Assembly (NCBI GenBank): GCA_014338405.1
Contig: JTDE01000986.1
Location: 27,660-91,659, forward strand
Origin: Paragonimus skrjabini miyazakii
Taxonomy: Eukaryota; Platyhelminthes; Trematoda; Plagiorchiida; Troglotrematidae
DNA length: 64,000 bases
Direction of reading: 5' to 3'
The notes under the pieces are model-generated. The model was given only the letters and a program-made list of their open reading frames with translations. It was not told the DNA's origin and did no database searches. Shown here one piece after another: positions 13,193 to 23,920 of this stretch; position 1 is the stretch's first letter, and each line of letters opens with the position of its first letter. The position numbers were made by a program, and so were the translations under genes.

Positions 13193-13370
13193 TAGAACCC
13201 AATGATGTGGGCTTCAAGAGGCTCCTAGATGAGCATATGATGGCGCGCTGGAAGAAAGAGGATAGTTAACCCTGTTTGCTCCGGCATCGAGACGCTCAGA
13301 GAAGAGGCTAACACAGTCAGCGACTCCTGCCTTCTATCAATGAACAATGAACAATGAACAATGAACAACT
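13193..13370 (+). mobile_element. CR1-like 3' end with heptamer tail
   Basis: Right of the gap one frame reads NDVGFKRLLDEHMMARWKKE and ends at TAA around 13267-13269, like the last residues of CR1/Jockey ORF2 (typically V..FKR.LD.H). A short GC-rich 3'UTR follows, then four copies of the 7-mer AATGAAC at about 13342-13369. CR1-clade elements commonly end in short tandem repeats rather than poly(A), so this is probably a genuine 3' terminus. The upstream body would lie in the N gap or be absent. Confidence 0.6.
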
Positions 13371-14429
13371 CCACAAGCAAACGGTGGAACCAAAGACCAA
13401 TAGGAGCGGGCCAGCTGTGGGCCCACTCTCCGTGGTGTTATAGAATGTGGGCAAATTTTTAATCACTTTTTGCCAAACTATTTTATTTTTCGGTGTAATT
13501 TCTTATCGCTGTCGTTCAAATTTGAAATAGTAGCAAATGAGCACTTTCTCGCGCAAACTGAGACTATGTATGTAATGAGAAAAATCCGTCATTGCCGCTT
13601 CAAGCGGCGTAGGATTATTGTACATGGTCCTTATGAGAATTCCCATATGCTTTAAAGCATATGACGTTGTGTGCGTACCCAAAGGGAGCTTGTACTACAA
13701 TCAGAAACGTTGACATTTTCGGTACACACCGATGCACATACGTGTGTAGAAAAGCCCGAACGAAAGGTGCGACGGATGTAGCGCACGAAATGTAAGCAAG
13801 ATACTTGAAAAAAAGTGCGTAGTTTGTGAAAAAATACATTAAAAATCTGGGCCATATTAGGATGTAGTGAAACGCGATGCACATTTTGAGTAATAGAAAT
13901 GAACCGGCTCATTATTATACTGCATACGTTCTTATTTTGTGCCCGTAGTGGCATAAATGACCTCATACACCAGAATGTACTTCAATACACACATATACCT
14001 TGACCATGTAGCTGTAGCCTACGCGGGACAGTCGCAGCTCTGGGTGCTGTTCTATGGCACTCCAGTGCAAATATTCTGGACGCTCTATTGGCAACAGCCA
14101 TTTCGTCCTGTGCAGATTGAACTTGAACTTGAAAAACTTGAGCCACCTGGTATACATGTATGCGGAACGATAGTGGAATATCAAGCAGCCACTTGAACAC
14201 ATCGACCACTCCCTCCTTGACTTTCATCTTATCTGTTACTAATTACAACGTTCGGAAAAAAATTCACAATTCTGATACTAATTGGGCCGATTTTAATGGC
14301 ATGAGAATTTATCCATAATCCTAGTGATCTGGATCAATTTTTTGCCCTTATGCGTATATGATTCTATGGGTTGGAACTATCATGCGCTTCAAGGCGCAAT
14401 TACGAAATCGGACAATTTATTAGTACTAC
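13371..14429. other. No supported gene
   Basis: Overlapping short frames on both strands, including three of 79-89 codons around 13.96-14.2 kb that shadow one another. No family motif is visible. The far 5' part of the 14.4-kb CR1 element may begin in the last hundred bases. Confidence 0.45.
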
Positions 14430-15198
14430 ACAAACTGTGCACTTTCTCTTATCGGTCGCCCCTTCTGCGCAGAATACGTCATCTTGTTGGCCGTCCTCAG
14501 TTATTCTTTAAGCCTACTCTTACGAGAAATCCGGAGGACCTAAGTGGTTTCCACACTGTTCGAAATAGATGTAGACGAGAAATCTGCAATCAACTAAACT
14601 CGTACAGGAAAAGATCCTCCAAAAAGCGCGCGCGAACAAGGCTTCTTACTGTAACGCACCGTGCTGCCGTGTTGGCGCCATTTTGGCTTTCGATTGTGTA
14701 AGTCGTGTACATGTCTTACTTGGCCTTTGGCTCACACTTGCTTCTGTTGTCTCCCTTCACAGGACTATCGTTGGAACCCTTACTTCAGAAGAACGATGTC
14801 CCCCGATGTCTCCACGTTGCTCAAAGTTGGTTTACGAGTGTAATGGGTAGACGAAGCCAGAACGTCTGGCTTGCCTGTTACGTTACATGAGCATATGCAT
14901 CGACGGGGAAGGAATAAGCCTTCAGCTCTTTCTCTGCGACTGTTCGACGAGGAGACTTCTTCGGATCCTCTAGTTGTGGCCGAGTTATTTAGGAAGTATT
15001 CTTCGGCAGTCTACAATGCTGCACTGCCGAATTGACATCCCGCTTTACCACTGTAGAGCCTTCGGCAGCAACTTCTTATCGCTGAATTTTCCGTAGTAGA
15101 CGATAAATACCTTTCATACAAGGTTAATTCGTAGTGTGATAGGTTCTGACAAGATCCACCTCAGGGTTCTCAAAGGGGTAGCTGCTAGTCTGACAGTG
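14430..15198 (+). pseudogene. CR1-like element, linker between endonuclease and reverse transcriptase
   Basis: Pieces in different frames follow the order of a CR1-like ORF2. Around 14.5-14.65 kb are VRNRCRREICNQLNSYRK and a basic run, typical of the linker after the endonuclease. Near 14.9 kb a GRNKPSAFSLRLFDEE-like block follows, then VAELFRKYSSAVYNA, LIAEFSVVDD and finally SDKIHLRVLKGVAASL (usual form SPGPDDIHPRVLKELA). Frames shift and stops interrupt them, so it is dead. The segment ends abruptly and the RT resumes about 540 bp later. Confidence 0.72.
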
Positions 15199-15734
15199 TA
15201 GTGGACAAGTGGGCATGTGCTAGATCCTCGTCCATTAACAGCTTAAAACGCCTTTCCTAGAGAGCAGTCAAAACGTAGTCCCAACAGGCATCGAATTAGA
15301 GAACGCTGCAGGATTTGGAAACAAACCGTATAATTCCAGCAGTGTTTGGAAATATGATAAGCAGTTGGTTCTATCCTAGTCTGGGACCAACGGCAGCAAC
15401 CGAGAAGAGAAAGAAAAGAAGCGCGAGATGGGCCACAGCCCACTCGGCGGCACTCAAAAGCGCACCAAGCGAAAAGTGCGTGGAACCTTCGAGTGCGTTA
15501 AACAACGCTGGGAAAGGTTCGGATTAAACGGCCTTGGAAAATGGAATAATAAATGAGTCGTTAGGAAAAGGACAAGCATTCACTGTATGCAATTAGTTGC
15601 ACAACTGAAGAAAGCGGCAGAGTCCATAGCAGGCGTACACAGAATCATGCGTACGGAACAAACAAGTGAGAAAACACGACTGCAGCCGGGATCTTCAGAG
15701 AAGACACACGATCGCTGGTCGCTACAACGGAACC
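15199..15734. repeat. About 535-bp insertion within the CR1 reverse transcriptase region
   Basis: The CR1 protein reads up to GVAASLTV at about 15198 and resumes with RLFKRTPLTGILPCVW at about 15735. The sequence between does not translate to RT in any frame and contains a purine-rich stretch (around 15390-15425) and a GC-rich stretch (around 15420-15480). It looks like a later insertion or a rearranged segment. I cannot assign it to a known element and did not find clear target duplications. Confidence 0.5.
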
Positions 15735-17045
15735 TTTTTATAGGCTGTTTAAACGGACGCCGTTGACTGGCATTCTCCCTTGTGTGTGGAGAAAAGTCAC
15801 GGTCACGCCTATTTCTAAAAATAATTACGGGCACTCCCTGGCAATTTATCGGCCAGTTAGCCTTACTAGCATTCCGTGCAAGGTAATGGATCGCTTATTA
15901 AAGCGCGCTATCCTCGGACACTTGTTATCAAACGATCTTTCTCCGCTACCCAGCATGGCTTCTTTCCTAGCCGGTCTGGAATTACAATTATGCTGGCCTT
16001 CATAGACAGTCGGGCGGAGTCAGAATATAATGGTCTAATCTCAAGTGCTGTCTTTGACTTCACCAAGGCGTTTGATCCTATCTCACATGCCCTCTTCCCT
16101 CAGAAACAAGCCGAAAGTTAATGGTATCCAGGGCGAGGTTCTTTACTCGATTGCCTCTTTTGTGAATAATAATGAACGTTGGGAGTTAAAAGTGTATCGG
16201 AATCTCCGCCTCAATCCCCGCTTTCCGCGGGAACTCCTCATGGGTCATTGTCAGTTTCTTCTTATCTACACCAACGACCTCCCAGACAATACATCCAGTG
16301 GCGCTCTCCTATATGCCGATGATCTAAAAATCTGGAATGTTAGTGACCTCAGTGCATTACCGATTGGCCTTGACGCGATTAAGCGCTGGTCAGACGATTG
16401 AAACCTTCCATTGCATTACACTAAGTGCGCACACATGTCGTTCTATGGGGACTCAGGCAGTACCTTTTTGATTCATGGTGCGTTCAGCACAGTGAGCATC
16501 AGGAAAGTGGACCCGAGTAAAGCTCTGGTCGTCTAAATATCGTCCAAATTATACTTTGCGTATCATCACGAGAAGGCGGCAAAAAAGGGAATTGCCACTC
16601 TTAGGATGATTAAGCACACTTTCCCCGCCATAGACAAGAAAGCGTTTCAAACGCTTTGCGGGCTTTATATAGGACCGTTACTCGAGCATGTTAGTGGGGT
16701 CGTGTATACCGGCTTGAAGAACGATATTTGCCCTGGTGAGTGTGTCCAGCGTGCGGCTATCAAACTAGTCATGACCTTGAATTTCAACGACTTCACGATG
16801 ATTTAATTCTCACACTTCTTTTTCTAGGATAGATCTGGTAAAACAGTTCTTCATCGTAATGAGTGATGACGACCGACGAGGACATAACAGGAAGCTTTAC
16901 ATGCATCGTCCTCAGACCTTCTTTAGGCAGCTTTTATAGGGTTGGTAACCAGTGGAACAGCCTTCCTTCTGAGGTCGTTGGCTGCACTTCTGTAGACCGT
17001 TTTAAAGCAGTGCTAGATCCTCATTTACTCGATAAAGGCCAGTAA
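15735..17045 (+). pseudogene. CR1-like reverse transcriptase, palm to C-terminus, disrupted
   Basis: Fragments in shifting frames cover RT motifs in order: RLFKRTPLTGILPCVW, then IYRPVSLTSIPCKVMDRL, then FDFTKAFD (usually DFSKAFD), the YADD active site at 16312-16323 in GALLYADDLKIW, VVYTGLKNDI near 16.7 kb, WNSLPSEVVG near 16.95 kb and a terminal RFKAVLDPHLLDKGQ with stop at 17043-17045. YADD is intact, but at least four frameshifts or stops separate the blocks, so no full enzyme is made. Sense strand is plus. No tandem tail like the one at 13.37 kb follows. Confidence 0.85.
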
Positions 17046-20000
17046 CCTTAATCTGTTCTTGGTATTTACTGTAACTCCCAACAGCGTTTTCAACGACTGC
17101 CTTTCAGATCAACAGACACCCGCTTGACACCGAACTAGACAAACCGGTTGGGTCTGGTCACCTTTGGCCCCATGCTTTTAACCCGCGTATTAATCGCGGG
17201 ATGTGTTGAAAGTGCTAATGAAACATTTAGGAGCACGTGTGGTGAAGGTGTTAAATATCATCTCATTATTCTGATGTCGCACAAAGATGCATACAACTGC
17301 TGCACTTTGCCCATGAGTTCTTCAATCTTTCGGTTTCCGCCTACAAACTTAATTTTAGTTTTGAACGTTCTGTAATAACACCTGTTTTATAGGCTTAACT
17401 ATGGTGTTTATATTCCAATTGTCAGCAGCTGTTTGTCATCACAGCATTTTGATTCATAATTTCCTCTTTGCGCCGTGGATCCAAGTTTGTTCCAACTGGG
17501 AATAAATAATGGGGCTCCACAAACCTAATCGAAAAATAGAAGCGTGCCAGATGTGGGTTCAATCCAGCGGATCGCAGTCAACGGCGTGCATGCATCCACA
17601 TGGCTGCTTCCATTTCACTGTATTCTTCATAGTCGTTTGTTTCGATTCACTAATTTGTCTGAGGTATTCCTTGTTACTGTTGCAATGAACGGCAGCTCGA
17701 TCCGCGGTGTAATCTGACCAAGCTCATATCAGTGAGTTAACGACGGAATGGGGAAGCAGGGCTTTTGAGTGCCTCATATCTCAGGGCAGTGAATCGCGGG
17801 ATCGGTGATGACAAACATGAAGACAAAAACAACTGCAGTATTTGAACTATAAAAGAAATGGTCGATCTAAACGAAATTCAAAATGTTCTGCTTAAACAGA
17901 TGAAGAAACTATGGAGACAGTACTGTCGGGCAGGGAGTTGAAAAATTTACAAGCACGCAACGGGAAATATTTTTTTCATTCTAATCGACTGTGCTGAAGC
18001 TACCGTTTGAGAACGTGACTCCTCAAACTGATATCCGTTGAGGTGCTACCTGGTTGGGAGGCTTGGGAGTTGAAAAAGTGAACAGCAAATCACTCCGGTC
18101 TTCGAAACCCGGGCGAGTATCTACTAAGTTCTTTAAGTTTTTCTTCATAAGACTTCGGTCACCCTCCTAAGATGGTCTGTGGTCCTTCGTTAGAGGGCTT
18201 CAAGTAGGGTATTATCCTATTAGAGATATGGAAACCATGTCAGAGAGCCGTTCTCAAGATAAGGTCGACCAAACCTGTTGTAAGGAAGCTTAAAACCTGT
18301 GGAGTGTAACTCGCCAACGAGCTGCTTAAGGTGTGTCAAGGCCTGTCGGTTTTCTTGGCGCTTTTGTCTGTGTTTGGTGAACTAAACAGAGTACTGGAAA
18401 CGAACATTCTTAAGTCTCAATAAATATAGACTGGAGGATAGTACCATTAAAATGGTAAGTGATGCTAAAGGGTGTGCCGATTGTGCAGTAATTTTCACTT
18501 CTCGACGTTGAACCCCAGTTGGTTGACCTAAGACTAGACAAATAGTGCTTACATCGTTCTGCGGAAGGACAGAATTCCCGGGCGTTTTGATGTTTCACCG
18601 GGGTTTGACGTTATCCGCAAATGGCAACAGAGAAGAAAGTGGGAGAGGGTCTCGTTTATAAGAATGGGAAAGAGAAGAGGTCTGAGAATCGTGCTGTGAG
18701 GAACTTCACTTTTACTCTAGTGGGAGTCAGAGAAACGGGACTTGATTCGAACACAGTAGCAACGATTGATGGAGTAGGAATGTAGCCACCGAGCGGGATA
18801 GCCATGCCTGTTAGGAAAACCACTTCGGGTGGCAAATTCATTTGATCAGGTGTGTCCCGCAATTATGTTTACATTATCTCCTTTATTGACAACTGTCCAT
18901 CACTGATGACCGTAGTTCTGCAAATACCTATCTGCGGTGTTAGCATTGTTTGTCATATCGACATTGAGACTTCGTTTATTTTCATCAGTGCAATCGCGAT
19001 ACGTCTTCACTTGGGCTGTAGACAAAAACTCGCCAGCGAATTGTTATGGCTGACTAAATGCTGATGAGTTGAGCTCATTGCAGCTGACCTATTCCGCTAC
19101 CCGACGTGGTGAGGTTTGTGCGCTGCATCGATCCGGAAGGCTATACTGACTGGGACTTCCGTCCTACCAGGTACTGTGGGAACTCACTCCAGATTGGAGG
19201 AGTTACCCAATGGTAATAATCCAGAAGATAACAAACAGCGCACTACGTTATGTATTGCCACGACCGAGGAACAAGAAAGTGTACAGCCAGTAAGCGTCCT
19301 GCGTGTAGTGCGCGGACCGGGAAAGTGAAGAAGTTCTACGCTAGCGGAAATAGGGCACACAGTTGGGCTAAACAAACATGCCTCCTCAGGAGGTGTCAAA
19401 ATGCACAACAAAATACCAACAAAAGTTATACCATTCTAAAAGGTTGCTACTACTGCCTAGGAATGGCAGCCAGATAGTGCAGTTAAGCTCTTGGGATTGC
19501 TTATTCCGCATCACTGACCGCGTAAGAGCGTTTAGGTAGTGAGGCTTGATCCAACAAGCATGCAGCAGAATTATTTTTCTAGTTGCGGCGCTGCTGTTTC
19601 TCACATACGGAAAAGTGGGGCTGGAAAAGGTATTCTCAAAAAGGTGCTCAAAACAGTTGGCCACGGCAGCCGATGTGTCATCCAATGCATTCAAAAATTC
19701 TTCGCTAGTATTCAGGAGCATAATATAGCTTCGACCACGTCCACGGCATTCATAAGTCATCAGAATCTGACATCAATATCTTGCTCTGCATCCAATTGAG
19801 TCAAATTTTTGTATCATTCACTCTAGATCGGGACTCAAGAAAACCCTCTTTCCTATCGCTGTGCAGGTCAGATCTTTGAATCAGAAACATGGGATGGGTT
19901 TTCTCAAATCAGTCCCCTTCCGTAGTATAAACGACCGAGAAGTATCAAAGGCTACTCTCACGACAGTGACATCGTTCGTGCATTAACGCTTTATTTCATG

Positions 20001-20049
20001 TTGATTTCCGATTCTTTTGCATCTCTTACACCTTTGAGATGATCATTGT
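17046..20049. other. No supported gene
   Basis: Short unrelated frames only. Near 17.56 kb GGGTTCAATCC resembles a tRNA B box, but there is no matching A box or cloverleaf. A basic, cysteine-containing frame at 19250-19477 has no visible homologue. Confidence 0.45.
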
Positions 20050-20625
20050 TTCCTAAAGCCTTGACAACTACTGAACATTGGCGCTTTCAATGTCCGCTTG
20101 TGCGCTGTCAGACTCAGTACATCGGTTAACGTCTGCCGATGCGAATCAGGAAAGTGTATTCATTATATCGGCGTGCGCTCCAACGGACGTTAGTTCAGAT
20201 GCTGCCAACATTGTGTTCTTTGGAACCTTCAGTGAACTCTTGGGGCGGACTGAACATTCAGACTTCATCTTACTGACAAGAGAATTGAATGTTCAAATTG
20301 GTCGTTTTCCTCCGGAAGAAAAGCATCTGGGTGGAATGTGTGGTGCATGGGCACTACGCACTGACAATAGCGAAATACTGCTGCAACTGTACGCTTTCCG
20401 CGTTCTCAATCTATAGAGTACCGCATTTCCGCACACGCGAAGACCGCCATGTGCATTTCAGGCACGGACAAAATGTGATCATATCGCAGTTAGCTATAGG
20501 TTGTGTCACTCTGTAAAGACTTCCGTAGATTTTGAACCGACCGCTTGGAGTCAGATCGTGGTGTTGTGCGTGTCCGTTTTATTCTGTCATTTGCTTGGTC
20601 ATACACGTAACCGCAAAATGGTCAT
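20050..20625 (+). pseudogene. RTE-clade retrotransposon, endonuclease fragment
   Basis: The plus strand first gives NIGAFNVR (about 20075), the conserved start of RTE apurinic endonucleases, then shifts frame. The 112-codon frame at 20078-20416 continues with VFIISACAPTDVSSDAAN (usual VSAYAPTD), FILLTRELNVQIGRF (usual LAGDFNAQVGR; the catalytic Asp-x-Asn is lost) and LGGMCGAWALRTDN (usual LGGRFG...RTDNG). A second shift leads to RPPCAF and KCDHIAVSYR (usual WRPPSP, IDHIAIS.RW). This is the same domain as in the intact ORF at 41.4-43.1 kb, in opposite orientation. It is inactive. Confidence 0.85.
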
Positions 20626-21569
20626 TTTGCTTCCAAGGAATAAGAATAAAAATCGCTTTCTACGGCTAATGAATAAACTTTCCAGTTTGAATGAATTAAG
20701 AGAAGCGAGTGGATACTAGGAACAAGTCACAACAACTATTTGTTTCGTTGTAAAGCGGTATGTTCCGGAAGAGTTGTACAGTTGCTACGGGATTGGATTT
20801 CCTCCACCTTGGTCAACCTTGGAAACCAGCGTTGCTCGCCTCCACCTGACTGAGTACGATGACGATCGTCGACAGCTTGAACTTAAGCTGACGAAGACGT
20901 GCGTAAAGACCAGGTCCATGACTTGGTTGCACAGTCGAAAGAGATGGATTGCCTTTTTGACTGGAAAAAGCAGAATGTTTTTTCCGTGATTCACGGTTCA
21001 ACTGTCCGTCGAGTTGATGTGAGTGTGTTTGGTAAAGGCGTCAGCTGACTTGCTGTGTTTGATCATCATTGTTTCCACCAAGTAAGGCGCATCTAATGAG
21101 ATGAACGCGTGAGGAATACGCTCACTCATCAGTTCGTGTTCCGGAACGCCTGTTACACGTGGTCAATAAACCAACTAACCAGGCTGCACATTCTGTAATG
21201 GTTAAGTCGCATGCGCCGTGTGCTGCCTGAGCGTTTTCTGAACCGGGAATTATTTACTGAAACCGTTAACATTTATGTGACTGTACAATGGTCAAACAAC
21301 GTCGTGACCACGAAATATGAAGACCCATATTGTTTCATTTATTAAGGTAGATAAATGTCCCTTATCGGGTTGGAGACCTCGTGATCATCCAGGTCATAGA
21401 TTCGAAATGTTATCTGAGACAATGACTTGTCGCAGTCAATGATATACCTGCATTCCTGAAAGTTACATTTATTCTGTTTGACCTCATTTCACCCATTATC
21501 CTTTTTGGTAATTTTTATTCTTGGATTTCATGCGTTACTGTTGTGGTGAGTTGCGGCTTGTTGCAAAAT
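20626..21569. other. No supported gene
   Basis: No RTE reverse transcriptase motifs follow the endonuclease remnant, and no other family is recognisable. Overlapping frames at 20774-21001 on both strands are shadows of each other. Confidence 0.45.
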
Positions 21570-22068
21570 TGTAGCGGAAGGGCGTCCAATAAAGCACAAT
21601 CTTTATTGTCCAACACGCTAGTTCACATGCTACGCGCGCGCTCGCGTTTATGAGTCAGCATTCCAGTCCACAACACCCCCAGGTTTCCGTTCACGCGTCG
21701 TGTGCACTTCTGCCCGGTTTAGGTGTGTGATCGGCGCCGTCTATCGGGGGGTTTTTCGTCTACCATTCTTCGTCCGTTGATCCGATTCTCTTGAGCGATG
21801 GCTGGTCCGATTGCTCGTGTTGTTCTCCATCTATCCACAATGGGCTTTGATCGTATTCCACGGTGGTGTCGAGATATTCCCCCGAGTGTTGGAATAATCG
21901 AGCCTCCGATTTCGTCGTCCATTCTATTTTGCCTGCCATGTCTCGCCCGTTGATCCGACTGCCCGCGTTGTCCGCCATCCGATCGTTGAGGGTTTGTGGA
22001 CGTGTTTGTGGACGTTGAGGTACCCCGCCGAGTGTTTGAATACTCGGCCTGGCAATCCACCACAAAAT
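21566..22068 (-). mobile_element. Solo LTR with 4-bp target-site duplication
   Basis: A 495-bp unit from 21570 (TGTAGCGG) to 22064 (CCACCACA) begins TG, ends CA and is flanked by AAAT at 21566-21569 and again at 22065-22068. A 4-bp duplication fits integration of a Gypsy-type element. A second copy lies at 37569-38100. Near the left end is a perfect dyad, CAATAAAG-CACAAT-CTTTATTG (about 21587-21608), which puts AATAAA on both strands. On the minus strand that signal lies about 35 bp before the LTR end, as expected for the R/U5 region, so I infer minus orientation. No pol or gag adjoins it, so it is probably left by LTR-LTR recombination. Confidence 0.72.
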
Positions 22069-23866
22069 GACAACCTAACCTACGAGATCCCCGTGAACTG
22101 TCCCAGTAGTGCTTATGAAAAGAGAGGCGGGATCTTCAGATAATGTAGAGATTAGAGGAACCTTATCCACATTACGGGAAATGTAGTTTCACCGTCTCCA
22201 GTCGGCAACCCTTCCTTGTACTTGGGGGCTCCAGTCATTTCAGCTCTTTAGATTTTGCGTCAAGCTGTTGACCAGTGTTAGTCGAGGACAAGTCGAACTA
22301 GGGAGGTCTTTACAGTGTCTTCGGGATTTTTTAAATTTCAGTTTATGGCTTTCAGACGTTGGAATACGCTGGCTTTGCATGATCCAATTCCACATAAGTG
22401 TCTGGTATATCCGCGTCGCATTATAGTTAATGTAAAATCTAAGCAGAAGCACACCACTGTGATTTTATTCTTTGCACATAAAAGTTTTCCTAACTGTAAT
22501 TACTCTGCTGTTTTCTACCCACCGGGTTTTTGTGTTCTACAACTTGAGCGGTGATGTGGTCTGCAACCCGATGGACTTGAAAACCGGGGTCGCCATAAGT
22601 ACATGTTTGTTCAGATTATCATCCCACACACAGCGAGACCGAACATTGACTCAGCGTGATCGCTTGCGCTTCTCAACAATCTCTTTGGTTAAGATTTACG
22701 ACATCGTTTTCGTACTGGCAGTCTCGAATGAAAAACCTGTAAATAAGTAGGAGTCTGATGACAGTTTCTTGGCCCTCTAGATTAGTGACTGGAATAAATT
22801 TACTTTCTTATTCTGAAATGTTAGTATTTAGTTCGTTGTCATATCGACTGCTTTGCGATGTAGACCTTTGGACTGACTGCTTTGGTTGTGAACCTCAACC
22901 GTCCTCGTGTCCAGATGTAAGCTTCCTGGAAATATCCCCAAAGGCAATCATATATATCATATAATCGCATACTGTACCGACCGTGCACATTCAGAGTGCT
23001 TCGCCACATCTGCAGGGTAGATTGATAGTGTGCTACTATTGTTTCCTCCTTGTTGTTATTTTTGACTTATCCTTTAGACCTTTCTCTGTAGTTTCCAAGG
23101 TTTCTTATCTGGGTGGCAAAATGTAACGCCTAGGTCCGTTAGCCTCGGATTGGTAGGTCCTGTCCTGCCAGTTAAAATGACCCAAGGGCGACATCTGGCT
23201 TATTCAGTCGGCTGCTTAGTTCAGTAAATATAAGCGCTTTTAACATCCGCGTTTTGAAAGAGACCTCGGCAGCACAGTAATCTAGCCGCTTAATACACTG
23301 GGGGTCGATGTCTGCTGCACTTTGGAACGTTTAATTCAGAATGGCGATTTGTGGCTCGATTTGACGCCGCTCTCACTGTCCACTAAGTATTAGCGTTACA
23401 CATCTGGTGGTCATCTGATTGATACCCTAAACCAAACTACAGTGAATGTAGCTCCGAGTTTGATATTCATGGCTGTCCCGATAGATTGGATTGTTGTTAT
23501 TTGTGGGCAATGTACCATCCTTTCCGCCGTCTTTATCAGATTTCGACTTATCTGCTAAACCCATCACTTTTCATTTGTGGCGTTTGCTTATATTCCTGTG
23601 TACTGTAACAGAATGTTTCCTTCGAGGTGTTTTCTGCCCCACTACGGTCGACGGTTAGCTTCGATATATTTACATTAATTGAAGCCATAAACTTGCAGAT
23701 GGGTCCGTTGCTGCATCGCGTCGCTTTCCTGTTGCTTCCTTGCATTAGGCGTTTTTCTATCGCACAATGTTCTACTGCGTGTTGCTTGACGTTCTTCTTC
23801 ACGCCTATCCTATTTAACATTGCTTTGGATCATTTTGTTAGAACCTAATTTATCTTTTTTGCTTTT
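22069..23866. other. Intergenic region upstream of EXOC4; no supported gene
   Basis: Only short frames on both strands. The EXOC4 promoter may lie here, but I see no defined core element, and if the mRNA is trans-spliced the transcription start could be far upstream. Confidence 0.45.
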
Positions 23867-23917
23867 CAGCTGTGGTAATCACACCCACACTTCCAGTTAT
23901 TCGGGCATCTTTGAAAA
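23852..23917 (+). promoter_or_regulatory. EXOC4: Candidate spliced-leader or 5'UTR-intron acceptor and 5'UTR of EXOC4
   Basis: A pyrimidine-rich tract ending TTTTTTGCTTTTCAG (AG at 23868-23869) lies 48 bases before the inferred ATG at 23918. In the frame of that ATG a TGA occurs at 23912-23914, so the segment from 23870 is untranslated. No convincing upstream donor exon is visible. Flatworms add a spliced leader to many mRNAs at such acceptors. Trans-splicing here is inference; a conventional 5'UTR intron is the alternative. Confidence 0.5.
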
Positions 23918-23920
23918 ATG
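23918..23920 (+). CDS. EXOC4: EXOC4 exon 1 coding part (ATG only)
   Basis: The first exon contributes only its ATG, followed at once by a donor GTACAAC. The 43-bp intron 23921-23963 ends TTGTTTTAG. Splicing gives Met directly followed by TQSSYLMSFIRSL. An in-frame TGA six bases before the ATG supports it as the start. Alternative: initiation at the ATG inside exon 2 (about 23982). Confidence 0.6.

Noticed and set aside
12384..13217. Long open frames on both strands across the gap
   Set aside because: They consist of N bases and have no information content.
17555..17585. GGGTTCAATCC, resembling a tRNA B box
   Set aside because: No A box at a suitable distance and no cloverleaf can be folded by eye.
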